64,000 bases of DNA. Source: Entonaema liquescens (taxonomy: Eukaryota > Ascomycota > Sordariomycetes > Xylariales > Xylariaceae). The DNA is taken from assembly GCA_902805475.1 (NCBI GenBank), contig CADCSX010000023.1:1550001-1614000 (forward strand). The letters are read 5' to 3'. Below, piece after piece: positions 22,151 through 34,493 of this stretch. Position 1 is the first letter of the stretch. Each line of letters begins with the position of its first letter. The notes under the pieces are model-generated. The model searched no databases. It saw only the letters and a program-made list of their open reading frames with translations, and was not told where the DNA came from. Made by a program: the position numbers and the translations under genes.

Positions 22151-23248
22151 TTGTAGACTACCCTTTCGAGCTATCCCCGCCGTTGGATGACAATTGAATT
22201 GGTTATAACAGTCTATATTGTTGATAGTGTGTGCAGGTGTTTAGGGCTTTTTTACCCTTTAGTGCTGCGGGACCGGACATGTAGTGGGGCCGGTGGGTTC
22301 ATAAAAGCTCCTCTATACCTATTAAAGGCTGTTTTTGCGGCCTAGTTCTATGGTACATGGTACATGTATGGGATCAGGGTGGGGAGATGTGGTAATAACA
22401 ACCATGTCTAACATACTAGTGTATGTAGAAAAATATGCCTGGTTAAGGTGATAATAGTAGAGGACATGGAAGTGCTTAGGTTCCTTGGCAAGTTCACCTC
22501 AATAGCAGCTAGTTATACAACTTATCAAAGCTGTTCAGGTGTGGGTGATACGAGATAACCTCCCAACTAGCTCCTTGGATGATATTATCCCAAAGGCTTA
22601 CATGGTACAGCTGGTTTGGTGTGTGCTGCACTCTCACAAGCCCATGTCAATAACTAGGTAGATATTAGTAAAGTATAGTTATAAGCGATAACTTAATCAA
22701 GCTTAAAGATAGGTCGGCAATACAGTTGGTTGGAACAGTACCAAACGGAAGTCTTCCGTTGACTCATACTTTACCTAGGTTAGAAACTATGAATGACCTC
22801 TTGATAGCTTTGGTGGTACTATGGTGACTCATATTTTTTAGTTGAGGAGCAAGTCCAGGATTAGATATGTTTAGAGAAGACTTGGGGAAGTGATTATCTA
22901 CCTAATCTAGGTACTTGACAGATGCGATCGCAATGATAGAATATTGTCTTAGTTGAACACTGTGTGGAATCTTTCCGTAGTAACTTCGAGAATCTGCAAT
23001 GAATAATAATAAGTTGAAACTAGGAAAATTAAATGATCTATGTCGATAGTAAATTCATATGCCCAAGTTAAAAAGTGTCACTGCAAGTGCAGCAGCTATC
23101 CGAGACGCCGGCAACCGGGTCTGCCCCACCAACAATACATAGCGCGGGGCGGTTCTACTTCGGGCACCACAAAACACTAAAATATAAATGCAAATTTCAA
23201 CTCAGAATCTCAACCGAGGCACTAAGTCTCCAGCACCTTCCGAGAAAT
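22151..23248. other. Spacer between two tRNA genes
   Basis: No gene. Close to the tRNA-Phe start is a second copy of its 5' end (CGAGCTATCCCCGC, 22168-22181), a short duplication fragment. The rest is A+T-leaning with TACCTAGGT at 22772-22780. Confidence 0.55.
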
Positions 23249-23360
23249 GGTAAGATGGCCGAGCGGTCTATGGCGGTAGATTCAAGAGATTTGTCTCTTA
23301 TCTCATACAATGAGAATCCTACTCCCGAAAGGGGCCGGGGTTCGAATCCCCGTCTTATCA
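23249..23360 (+). tRNA. tRNA-Leu (CAA), intron-containing
   Basis: The acceptor GGTAAGA pairs with TCTTATC (one G-U), and the discriminator is A. The D arm carries TGGCCGAGCGGTCT, and the anticodon CAA lies in GATTCAAGA. An intron of roughly 25-30 bases follows, then the 3' anticodon strand TCCTAC, a long type-II variable arm (CTCCCGAAAGGGG) and a T arm, CGGGGTTCGAATCCCCG. The long variable arm and CAA anticodon identify leucine. One pair near the anticodon stem end appears mismatched. Confidence 0.9.
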
Positions 23361-24439
23361 AGGAAAATGCGATTAACTTTTTGCTTTTGTAGCAAATTCT
23401 TTTTTCCATGATCTAAGCAAACAGGTCATCCATATATATACCCGACTATTTGCACTGACATATTTTACAATCTTCTTAAAAGCGTATTGTTTCTCCTCTC
23501 CTAAAATCTTTAGTCGTCCTTCCTGAATGGCGGGGTATTGTCGGCATATTTCAAGCAATCCTCTATGTCAATAGGCATCTCTTCTCTTGTGCTCTTTGCG
23601 ACGTTATATGGATTTACCAATACATCGCTGCGTCTCTCGCGCATAGTAAACCATTAAAGTGAAATCAAGCCTACTACTCAATCACTGATTGGAGAATAGT
23701 TTTTAACAAGAGGGCCAGAGCAGGGATACTCCGAATAGAACTTGCCAACATCCTCCCAGGCTAGAGTGGAATATATAATGTAAATCACAAACTCATGTCT
23801 ATTGCTAAATACGAGTTCTAGGCGAGCTATATAATTCAAGATCACATATAATGATAGACCCTTATTGCATATATCGACCATGATTCTGACAAGTACTCTC
23901 TATCCCGAATCTCGAGATACGAGAAGTAAGGATATAATAGAGTTCTAAATGTAGATGAGAGAATCATCGACGCCAGGTTCCGGCATGAAGAAATCCTAGC
24001 TTTCAAAAGAAACCGGCGAATAAATCCGCATAGAATCAAACTCACCTCCGCCCTGCCAGTTCCAAGGTGCATGTCTTGGTACCAGATTAAGTTTTCTATA
24101 ACCTGTTTCTCGCCTCGTATCCGCTGTGATCGACAGGTTCCAGGGAGACCTGCTGGGAACAATACGAAGTAACAAAACATGATGATCCTATGAAGCATCT
24201 CCGTTCTCTGTTTAGGCGTAAATAATTTCTTTGCTTTATGAGTAACCCGTGCTCTCGGCATGTCTATGTCGCAGTCTACCCCAAGCATTTATCGTCGTCG
24301 AATGATCTTCAGTCCTATGCACACTTGTGCTTGTGCCGGTTGATTCGAGACGGACGCCTTGTGACTAGGCGTGGATACTTACTTACCTTCCTTCCGCATC
24401 GGTTTCAACGGACGTCCCAGCCTACACCATTCCGTAAAG
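23361..24439. other. Intergenic region, no gene seen
   Basis: A T-rich run right after tRNA-Leu (about 23379-23406) can serve as its terminator. A 148-codon minus-strand frame (23842-24288) has no family pattern and I do not call it a gene. The rest shows nothing I can name. Confidence 0.5.
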
Positions 24440-24787
24440 ATGGTATACTTGGTATCGACCACCCTTTCCATCCTTCTTCTCTATACGGCATCATGCCGCG
24501 CGCAGGACTCAGATGACTATGACACACCCGTCCCGGACGATTTCCCCAAAGCATTCGTCACCGCCATGGCCGTAGGCATAGTCAGCATCGTGCTTCTGCT
24601 CACGCTAGTCTGCGTGCTCGCCCACTGCTGGCAGTACATCCTCGGCCGGTGCGGGCTAGTCACGTCCTCGCGCGTGCCCGAGCGCTGGCTCGACCCAGTT
24701 TTCGAGTGGCCGCAGCAGCTACGCCCGCGATCGAGGAACACTCACAGACGGGGAGGAAGAACCGGCGAAGGCTGCGGGACAGGATGA
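24440..24787 (+). CDS. Small hypothetical membrane protein with signal peptide
   Basis: The frame has 115 residues from this Met. Residues 1-22 look like a signal peptide (a hydrophobic core with STTLSILLLYTA, then CRAQ). A short acidic stretch (DSDDYDTPVPDDFP) follows. Residues about 38-65 form a strong membrane segment (AFVTAMAVGIVSIVLLLTLV). The tail is Arg-rich, which would place it in the cytosol. I do not recognise a family. The longer frame from 24371 starts upstream of the signal peptide and is less likely. The DNA here is more G+C-rich than the surroundings, and several overlapping frames on both strands are open, so the C-terminal part may be wrong (a missed intron or frameshift). 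It is a plausible but unconfirmed gene. Confidence 0.45.
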   Translation: MVYLVSTTLSILLLYTASCRAQDSDDYDTPVPDDFPKAFVTAMAVGIVSIVLLLTLVCVLAHCWQYILGRCGLVTSSRVPERWLDPVFEWPQQLRPRSRNTHRRGGRTGEGCGTG

Positions 24788-27700
24788 AGATGAGAATGGT
24801 CGAGTCGGGATGGGGCGCCAAGAGGGAGGTGGTGGGTGTAGGACGAGCAGAAAGGGCGGATCTGGTGGTGGGATGGGATAGCCGTAATATGGGCTGGTAA
24901 GGAAAAAGGGGGCAATGGTATGGGGCCCGGGACGCGGATGTGAAGCACCGAAAATTCCGGATACGCACATTTCTCGGTACCGGGTCCTAGCCACTCGATA
25001 CCTCTCTCAATAGGCCCGCTCACAAGTGCTTGTTGGTGGCTTTCACAGGGAGTGTTTCCGCGTCCTGGAACATGACATTATTGCTTATGCCCATAGCAAT
25101 GGGGCTGGGCACTGCCGTTTCTGGCCCGATGCATTATAAAATGGGCTCCTTGTTCCCGGTTAAGTTTGCTTGGGCCGGCCTTTGCTAGTCGCCCCTGTGG
25201 ACAGTGGCTTTCGAGTCTAATATTGAAGAGTATTATTGTTTGATGACCAGGCCAGTGTGACAAACTTGGTTTCGGCTACTGAGAAAAGTCGTGTAACTTG
25301 AGCGACGCAGATAACCGGGGGCCTCGACCTTTTGGTTGGGCTTGAAGAAGTAAATTCTTCTTTGCTTTTCTTCCCTGCTTGGCTTGGGTTGGGACGCGTT
25401 AGCTTGAAGTGAGTATGTATGTTCTGTTTGGGAGCACTGCTCGTGATGGATCACCTTCAGAGTATCACGCTACTCTTCGAGTTAATTGAAATTTACAACT
25501 GAATACTGCAATTTCCGTATACGTGGAATCGATCTAGTGTAACCCGTCGTGCCGCATCTCGGACTTCAGACGGAGTGGTCTGGACACAGAGCTGGTCGTG
25601 AGAGTACCGCAACCGATGCCGGCTTCGGTAAGTATAAAATCTGGTTCACAAAAGCGGGATACACCACATTGATTCTTAGCCTAATTTCAAGCATCGCTGA
25701 GGGATCGAAGATCGACTCTCTCGTCAGCCCACTCACGCTGTGGCGTAGTGTGAACGACGAAGTTGCTTTTTTTTAGTTGGATACCCAAGTTAGCTATTGG
25801 GAGGGGGTTCCGTTGCCGAGTAAGACAACCAAGACAACTGATAATGTTCTGGTCTGGTTTGAATACTGTAAAAGTAATTTAGTACTCTACTAGTACCCCC
25901 TATCACCGTAAAAAGTTACAAACGAAGCTACACTGCATTGCGAAAGAGACCTACCAGTTACGGTTACTATTTCGGTCGTATTTTTTGATAGAATTTTTCT
26001 CATGTGGGCAGCCGGTGGAGGTTCCACATAGCTCAGGGTCATACTGTTGAAATCAAATTCAAACTCGACGCATTGGCACCTTTGAGTCCAGCTAGTGTAG
26101 TTCTTTCGTTGTTTGATACTCTATTATGACTATTGAAGACTGAACAGTGGAGATTGTTGGTGTGAGATAGCTCAAACTGTCCGCTGGTACTTGCTATCAT
26201 TAATCTTCCTGTTGTTACCTCATCGTACCTAGGTAGGCTCGAGAGAGGTAGACACTAATTAGGTGCTGAGTGCGTGTGAGTAGTTGTCCGCGCTTGATAA
26301 CACGACATGGTCATGAGCGCGATAGCAGATTGCCTAGACACCATCGGCGATTCGGAAAATATATAAAGTTCTTATGATGTCGTTGCAAAGTGACTCGTAA
26401 TATCGACGGCGATATTCCAGACTGCTCTATCAAGTTATAATAGCCTTGCTAGTGATGACCTGTCATCAATGACGGCGGGAGATCGTGTCAATAACCGCGT
26501 CATAAAACTATTCGACACGTATGCAGTAGACGACCTCGCGGCTAGCTACTTGCTTGGCTACGCGCGCGCAAGAGCGAGGAAAGTGTAAACGATGTTACGA
26601 TACTTACACGTGGACTAGAACGGCCTGGTGAATATACTTGGATATAACCTAGTTTATTAGCGGTAGCGGGTTCAAACATGCGGAAACTCAGCTTGGACCC
26701 AAGTAAGTCTGGATGTTGGTCGCTTTGCGTTGCTAAAATAATTGTCCTGTCTGTTCTAATTATCCAAAGAACTAAGTTGGTGCTTACCAACAGATCAAAG
26801 GCCCATGTAAACGTTATGCATTTTCCTGGGGGCAGCTGGTGCCGTTACCTCGGGTCTCTTTACGTAGGGGGTAGGCTATGTTTTTACACATTCCATGGTA
26901 AAGAATAATGGACCATGAAGAATATTATGCACCCTCACGGGGCCACTAACACCACTAATTGAGAGCGGGTTCCTGTCGAGTCAGTTGGGTATTCCCAGAA
27001 CAAAGGGCCGACAGGGTTTCGGCCGTACTTGTGCTGTGCAATGACTTATATATGACCTATCACGACGTTAGACGTAGCTTCGGTCGAAACTAAGCCTTTG
27101 AGACGAGCCATCTTGATGAGCTGGACTTTTAACTCGCCACGGACTTGGGAGTCGTTACCCCGACTTTGATAAAAGTTAACTTTACGCAGTGACCGTATGT
27201 GGCATATGTAGAGAGTTGAGTTGGAGGAGCCGGGTAATGGTGCAGCACGTCATCTCATCTTTAACATCAGGCAAGCTATGTCACCGAGTTTATTTCTTAG
27301 GTGCCGCCTGTCAATGTCAACGTGGACGTGCGAACTTGAGAGCTTCGTAGGATGTCATCTTGGTATCCTGGTTAACTTCGCGTAGTAAGACTCGGCTCCC
27401 AACGCCCGTGGAAATCTTAAATTCTTGACTCCACGTAGATACGTATCGCATGGGCCAATTGACGTATCAGATGATGTAGGTCCACTCAGACCTCGTTTCT
27501 GATCATCGGTCTTAAGCACATTTGCGCCGATGGGGTCGGGTAGATGATCATGATTGGTATTCCACGTGTTTGGGTCCGTAAATTGGTATAAGTATTGTGA
27601 GTGGCCACCGGAGTGAAATATCCACGGATTATGTAACTTATTAGTTATGTATCATTGTAACTGTCTCTGACGAGTTTGTGAATGGAACCAGATTTTGCTT

Positions 27701-29568
27701 CTGGTAGGAACTCCATGGGTTGGCATCTTGTCATTTGCCATGAATGGGAAATGATGGGAAAATATTTATGATATCGGTAAGAACTCCGAAGTTTTGACGG
27801 CACAGCGTTTGAAGCAGGGACAACTTAAGCCTGCTTTAGTATTGTTATTCGTTATTTCTTTGGGACAAGCCACTTAAAATAACCCTAAACGGCATTCAAC
27901 CTTAGCTCGGGTACGTACTATCCGAAGCAAACATGTTGTCAACATATGTTAGTTAACTAACTACTAACTACACTAAATAACTAGCGTAGAAATATACCTA
28001 CCTAGACATACTGTAGTGGCTGTAACACAAAGGTAAGCGACTCGGTATGTAGCTTCCATTAAAGCGCAGAGTTCCATACTTGGACCCAAGGATTACTTGA
28101 CGCCATTCTACTTGGTCTCATTATGAACTCGAGAGATGCTAGATATCACACAGTAAGATAAGGATTTCGGTAAGAGACAAGAAAATTCAGTCTCTACCCG
28201 CAATGCATCGAAGACCATGTGGTAAATGCCCACTGATTTCATGCATGACACCCAGGTGTAATACATCTAATATAGGCAGTGCACTTCGAGATCCATGATT
28301 CTGGTAAAAGGGCAACTAGTACAAAAAGGGAATAGAGACCATTTAAATATTTGCTGTTGGTGCGAGGGGAACATATACGAAATTAGGCACTTATGTAGTA
28401 AGGTATTTTACATACATGTTATGTACACGTTTGACAAGAGTTAGGTACATGTAATTGTATGTTGGTTTTAAACGACTTGGTAGTGGTTTAAGTGTAAGCG
28501 ACATGTCGGGCTTAACTGGCTTATCTCTAAATAAAAGTAAGAGAAGGATCGTCAAACAGTACATACGTAGTGATCGATGAAAGTTGAGCTATAGAAAAGT
28601 AAGAAAATGATGTCTCATTAAGTGCTATCTTTTTTTCTGATCAATCGTAATGCTGCATGGAAAACGTGCGGATAACCAGACTATTTTCTTTTTTTCTTCT
28701 GATTGAATTAGGTACATACACGTAAGCAAACATTTTCAACGGTCTCTCGCACGTAGGCGTCTACATAGGTATTGTACGCTATACACTAGCGTACGGGAAG
28801 ATTATATTTGACATCGCCTAAGAGCCTGATCTGCTGTTTAGTGCTCCACGTATGTACTGCAAATGTCGGCTCTACCCGCGGTTACGGGAATGGGGGAACT
28901 AGATCCGTTTTCTGGCGCCTCGTCGAAGTGGCCGAAAATTTTTCCAAGACATGCCTCTCTTAAAACGCGAACCGTTCAGAAAAACTTCAGACGATGAATA
29001 TCCTGGCTCGTGGTAGACCCGCTGGTTGGTCGGTTGGGTTGCTGCGGCGCTGGGAACCCTCCACCGGTTTATACACTGCATCGCCCGCGGAACCTGCACG
29101 GTTCTGCAAGTCTATGTAAGTCTATGTAAGAAGCGACATGTAATATTTACACAGTATAGCTAAAACACATTATCGCACCGTCTCCGGTCCAAGGAGACGG
29201 GACTGGCTTAACGTGAAAAGTTCTTGGGTTCTTGGGTTTCGTCGAATAAGCCCATTCGGGGATTTGCTGCCGGGTTGAAATTGAGTGGATGACCTTCCAT
29301 ACTTATACAAGCCGCTTGGTCGAAATGTTCCAGGAAATCCCTGTCCTTTGGGAATGCTGGGACGGGGTGCTGCTTAACCTGCTGAACGGTTGCACTGTGG
29401 GCATGACTTCCCAGACAGGGACAAGCGATGTAAGGGTAGTGGATATGTTAGTGGGTATAACGGTGGATCCAAAAATCCACTTTGGGTGGGATGAATCGTT
29501 ATCTCATTGGTAAAACTCGACCCACTGGTAGGGAACCCGATGCAATCATCTCCACCCTGCTCTGCCTA
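24788..29568. other. 4.8 kb gene-poor region
   Basis: I find no frame with domain character, and the short open frames on both strands look random. The base composition is mixed until about 29560, where the A+T-rich block begins. A GTACCTAGGTA word lies at 26225-26235. Parts may be remnants of decayed genes, but I cannot name any. Confidence 0.5.
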
Positions 29569-31951
29569 AGCATGGGCATTATGCGCATAATAGATCTATT
29601 ATGCGGTATAATGCCATTATACAACATTATGCGCATAATGTAATATAATTTGCATATAATACATATAATTTAGCGAAAAATTTTCCGTATATCGTATAAT
29701 AATAATAATATCATTTATTTTAATTTAAAATATTTTTAAATTTAATTAAAATGTTTTTTAAAAACGAAATTACGTTTAATTAATTTATTTTTATTAATTA
29801 AAATTTTTTCGTATAAAAATAAATTATTTATAAATATTATAAAAAAAAATTATATGTTAAATTAAATTTATTTAATTTACGTTATTATTTAATTAATTAT
29901 ATTTTATATTAAATATATTTAAATTAATAAAAATTTAAATTATTATTTATTATTTTTTTTATTATTTTAAATATTAAATTTATCGGTTTATATATTTATA
30001 AATTTAATAATTTAAAATAAAAATTATTATAATTATAAATTATTAAAATTATTTATTACGATAATTTTTTATTTATTACGTACGAAAAACGTAAAAATAA
30101 AAAATTATTTAATTAAATAAATTTTTTATTTAAGTTTTTTAATTATAAAATTTTATTTAATTATTTATTAAATAAAATGTATAACGAATTACGTAATTAA
30201 ATTTAATTTTTTATTATATAGTTTAAATATATTAATGTTATTTTTAATAAATTTAATAATTTTTTTAAATATTATATAATTAATATATTATTTTAATTAT
30301 TTATTAAATTATTTTTTTATTAAAAAATTATAAATATAAAAATTATATAATAAATTATTTTTAATTAAATTAAAATATTATTATTTTTATTATAAAAAAT
30401 AATTTTAATAAATTTATTTAAAATTAATATTATTAATAATGATATATGTAAAATAATAAAAATGGTTTATTATTAATTTAAACGTTATTTAAATTTTAAT
30501 TACGTTATTTATATATTATGTAATTTTTACAATTTATAATTTTTAATTAAAAATATTATTAATAATTAATTTTAAAAACCGATTTTAATTAAAATTATAA
30601 TTTTAATTATAATTTTTAAAACGTTTTTATTATAATATATATATTTTTGTAAATTTATAATAATTATTATAAATAAAATTAAAAAATTATTATAAATATA
30701 TATTAATTTAATTTATTATAATTTATTATTTAATTAATTTTATTTATAAAATAATAATTTATTAAAATAATTAATAATAATATTTATTATTTTATTAAAT
30801 TAATTACCACGTATTTATTAATTTTTTATAATAATTTAACGTATTTAATAAACGTAATTTAAATTATAAAAAAAAAATAAATAAAATATAAAATATTATT
30901 AATAATTAAAAATAATAAAAATAATTAAATAATTTAATAATAATAATAACATTTATTATTAAAATTTAAAAAATTTTAAAAATTAATATAATTAATTTAA
31001 ATTATATTATTACACATTAAAATAAAATTAAATATAAATAATTAAAATTATAAAATATTAATAATATTATATTATAAAATATAAATTAAAAATACTTTTA
31101 AAATTTATTTAATTAATATATATTAAAATAAATTAATATATTTAATTAAATAATTTAAACGTTAAATTTAACTTTATTAAAAATAAAAAATATATTAATT
31201 TAAATTTAATTTAACATTTTATAATTTTTACATAATTACGTATTTATTATAAATAATAATAATTTAAAACACGAATTTTATTAATTTAAATTATTTATAA
31301 ATATATTTAATTTTATTTTAAATTTATATAAAATTAATTTAATAATTAATAAATTTTAAATTATTATTAATACGTTAAATAATTTATTAACATTTATTAT
31401 AAAATAATTATTTATAATTATTATTAATTTAATTTTTTTTAAATATACATTTTAAACGTATAATTATATATATAACGTTAAACGCACGCATTTAAATTAA
31501 TTTAAAATTAACAAATTAACGTTTATTTATATAAATTTAAATATATTTAAACAATTATAAAATAAATTATTTTTAAAAATGTTAAAATAATTAAATAATT
31601 AAAAATAAAAAAAATTAAATATTAAAATTTAAATTAAAATATTAAAAAATAATTAAATTAAATTTAATATAATATAAATAATATATAAATAAAATTATAT
31701 TAATTTTTTAACGTGTTATTTTACGTATAAAACTCGTAATTATAATTTTAATTTTATTAAATTTATATATATGTAACTTTAAAAAGCTTTAAACACAATA
31801 CTTCAACAGTAAATTAGCCCCATTTTTGTACTAACGCGCCGGATAATCGGGGGTCCCCGTTCCGTTATGCGCATAGTAACTCTATTATGCGACATTATGT
31901 GTTATTATACGGTATAATGCGTTATGCGCATATTGAAAAATGCCATCTCTA
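29569..31951. mobile_element. 2.4 kb extreme A+T block, probably a RIP-destroyed transposon
   Basis: From about 29640 to 31780 the sequence is almost only A and T. The rare C and G are nearly all in CG dinucleotides within ACGT, ACGA or TCGT contexts, as expected if every CpA was converted to TpA. Both edges hold copies of the palindrome TTATGCGCATAA or close variants (29579-29590, 29627-29638; 31865-31875, 31922-31932). A 10-bp direct repeat, GCTCTGCCTA, brackets the block (29559-29568 and 31952-31961), fitting a target-site duplication of Mutator-like length. No coding remnant is readable. The A+T block itself is certain; its origin as a transposon is an inference. Confidence 0.6.
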
Positions 31952-32732
31952 GCTCTGCCTACCTCCCCGTGCCTCCCCGTACTACCCCCGGTTGATTTTG
32001 CTCGGGCCAATCCCAACTCCCTTGCGCTTGTGCTATCGCCCAATCTGCCAAATGTCTGCCAAATATCTTCTAGAGCCCTGTCATAGGCTCCCACGCCCCA
32101 AACTAGCCCACTCTTAGCATCCACACCACTGGCTTCTCCCCTTCTCTGGGCGCCCGGCCCGGCTCTTCTCTTCACATCCTCTTCCCTCACACATCAAACT
32201 TTCCATCCCATCATTCTGACGACTCCGACGACAAACTCGCCAGCACCGTCTGCTTCCTCTTTGTGGGCCTCGTCGTCGGCTAGAGTCAAAGATACTTCTA
32301 ACCGTCGAACTGAGTCGATCCCGGTAACCCACGAATCAAGGCAGCGAGACAAAGTCCCGGGAGCACCGCTAATATATCTGGTCATCTGTTCTAAATCTCT
32401 ACCGTCATCGTTTCCGACCGTTCGCACCGTTCTCGAGTTGCCTCGCGCTAGATGCCAGTGCTTTGGGTTCCCTACTAAACAAACTTCACCCTCGACCCAG
32501 TTTGACGGTTTCCTTTAAATCTGTTTCGCCAGCTGTTTTTCTTCATTTATGCCCGCGAACAAGTTGAACCTAATTCCGCTTGTCTGGTTCTGGTCCTCCT
32601 TTGCTGACGGACCGAACTCCTGGGACTGTGGGATTACTGGTAGGATTTAGTTTTGGGAATACATCAAATTCCCCTTATCATTTCACATACGTTTTTTTAT
32701 TTATTTATTTATTCTGAAATAGAATATCCACA
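31952..32732. other. veA upstream region with a possible leader uORF
   Basis: Pyrimidine-rich, likely promoter and 5' leader of veA. A 33-codon upstream frame (ATG at 32549, stop at 32648-32650) lies about 80 bp before the veA start. A (TTTA)n run precedes the start codon (about 32696-32711). The open frames on the minus strand (31885-32427) are not convincing. Confidence 0.5.
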
Positions 32733-34493
32733 ATGCTTCCTATTCAGGTACGTTGCAAATTATAGTTGAACACGACAATACTTCTGGGAATTCCACGTCG
32801 TTTATCGCGGTGCATGGGTCGGGTTGTCGATCTGCACACTTTTGAAGTGGTTGTTCAGTTCTGGTGCGCAGTTGTGTGAAGGTGCATACTAATTTAATCA
32901 TAATATAGCCCGAGTCCAATCTGGTGAATGTCATAATTCCTCAGGCGGAAACCAAGATGTATGCTCGCGAGCAGCGCATTACGAGAGGTGGTCGGCATTT
33001 ATGGTACCAATTGGAGGTTTTGCAGCAACCCGAGCGTGCGAGAGCATGTGGCTCCGGACCCAAGTGTATGGAAAGCCACTCAGAATAGTTCTGACCAATA
33101 CCAATATTTAAATGTGACTAACCAAGAAACAGCTTCTGCCGACCGCCGGCCAGTCGATCCACCTCCGGTTGTGACCTTGAGAGTTTTTGAAGGAGAGCAT
33201 TTTGAAGGTGCCAGGGATATCACGTTCGATTATAACGTCGACTTTTTCTGTTACGCCTCACTTGAGCATGCCCGCCCTATGGCTCACGGCAGGGTCCAGA
33301 CCCCAGCAGCTACGTCGCCTCCTGTACTTACCGGATTTCCTGTATCAGGATGTTGTTACCTCGACCGACCCGACCCGGCTGGATATTTCTTATTCCCAGA
33401 TCTCTCGGTTCGTCACGAAGGGCGTTATCGCTTGGTTTTCAGTTTGTACGAGTTGATTAAGGAGGAGCAAGATCAGGATCGAGATGCGTCTCCTCAGGAC
33501 CACGATGATGGAATATCGGATCTTAGTGCAGGGAATGCCAACCACCGAATGGACCTCAGGTCAACCGACTTCATCGTTTATAGTGCGAAGAAGTTCCCTG
33601 GATTAACCGAGAGTACGTCGCTAAGTCGTACCGTTGCTGAGCAAGGTTGCCGGGTTCGTATTCGACGAGATGTACGCATGAGACGTCGTGATACCAAGGC
33701 GTCTGCTGCTAGTGAATACGACAACAACGCAGAAGACGAGTATACTCGACGTCAAAGACACAGAACGCAGACACCGGAGGCTTATCGTGCCCGATCTATG
33801 AGTAATTCAAGTATGGATCGTGCCTCGTATGCACCAGAGCACCCGCACCGCCCTTCTAACGCCGAATATGGCCCTCCACCATTGTACCAAAGTAGCCAGG
33901 CCCCTTCGAATATGTTGAATTTCGGACATGGTGGAAATGCGGGTTTCGCCCAGCCTTACGGACCTGCACCACCTTCGAGCCAATCGACTCCCGTATCCCC
34001 TGCAGCATCAATATTCCCCCAGAATGCCAACTTCCCACCACCCCCACCATCGCCCAGTTACGCGCCTCCCGGCTATCCTCATTACGACTCTCCTGTTAGT
34101 GATCAGGATCTCAGGAGAAGGTCTTCGTCCAGCTATTCGACCATCTCTGCCAAACCGGCGGCCCCGTATCCCATACAGCGAGCGCCTGCTAGACCACCGA
34201 CCTCCTCATCCGTCGGTCCTATGCCTCCACTTTCTGCAATAATTGCGAGTCCGAAAATGTCTCCAAATTATTATCCTGATCGCTCCGGCTCGATATCGGC
34301 ACTTCCTAGGCCGATGTATCCTCAAATCGAGTCTCGACCCGTAAAGCGGTCTATTGACGAGCTTACGGTTAATTCTCAACAGGGCCGTAATGTTAACGGT
34401 GACCGACCCTCAGTAGATTATCCCGGTGTTCCATTTTATAGACGGGCTGACGGTTCACAACGGCTAGCGGCTTTCCCCGATTCTATCGCGTAA
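32733..34493 (+). CDS. veA: Velvet regulator VeA
   Basis: Three exons (32733-32747, 32945-33065, 33133-34493) give 498 residues. The first coding exon is 15 nt (MLPIQ); the second reads RITRGGRHLWYQLEVLQQPE and RARACGSG; the third continues SADRRPVDPPPVV. The velvet domain spans about residues 13-228, with LEHARPMAHGR, GYFLFPDLSVRHEGRYRL and KKFPGLTESTSLSRTVAEQG. It ends in a basic nuclear-localisation stretch, RIRRDVRMRRR. The remaining 270 residues are Pro/Ser-rich and disordered (PPPPPSPSYAPPG), as usual for VeA. VeA joins VelB and LaeA in the nucleus and controls development and secondary metabolism in response to light. The donor GTATGG at 33066 was chosen because it gives the conserved GPK-S-SADRRP join. 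The first exon is inferred from splice signals and could be wrong. Confidence 0.92.

Noticed and set aside
23842..24288. 148-codon minus-strand frame
   Set aside because: No recognisable motif, and its length is not unusual for chance in this composition. Kept only as a remark.
24649..25023. Several overlapping Pro/Arg-rich frames on both strands
   Set aside because: They result from a local G+C-rich patch; only the frame with a signal peptide and membrane segment (24440-24787) is plausible.
27009..27040. Hairpin GGCCGA...TCGGCC as a terminator or RNA element
   Set aside because: Too short and isolated, with no gene next to it and no T run.
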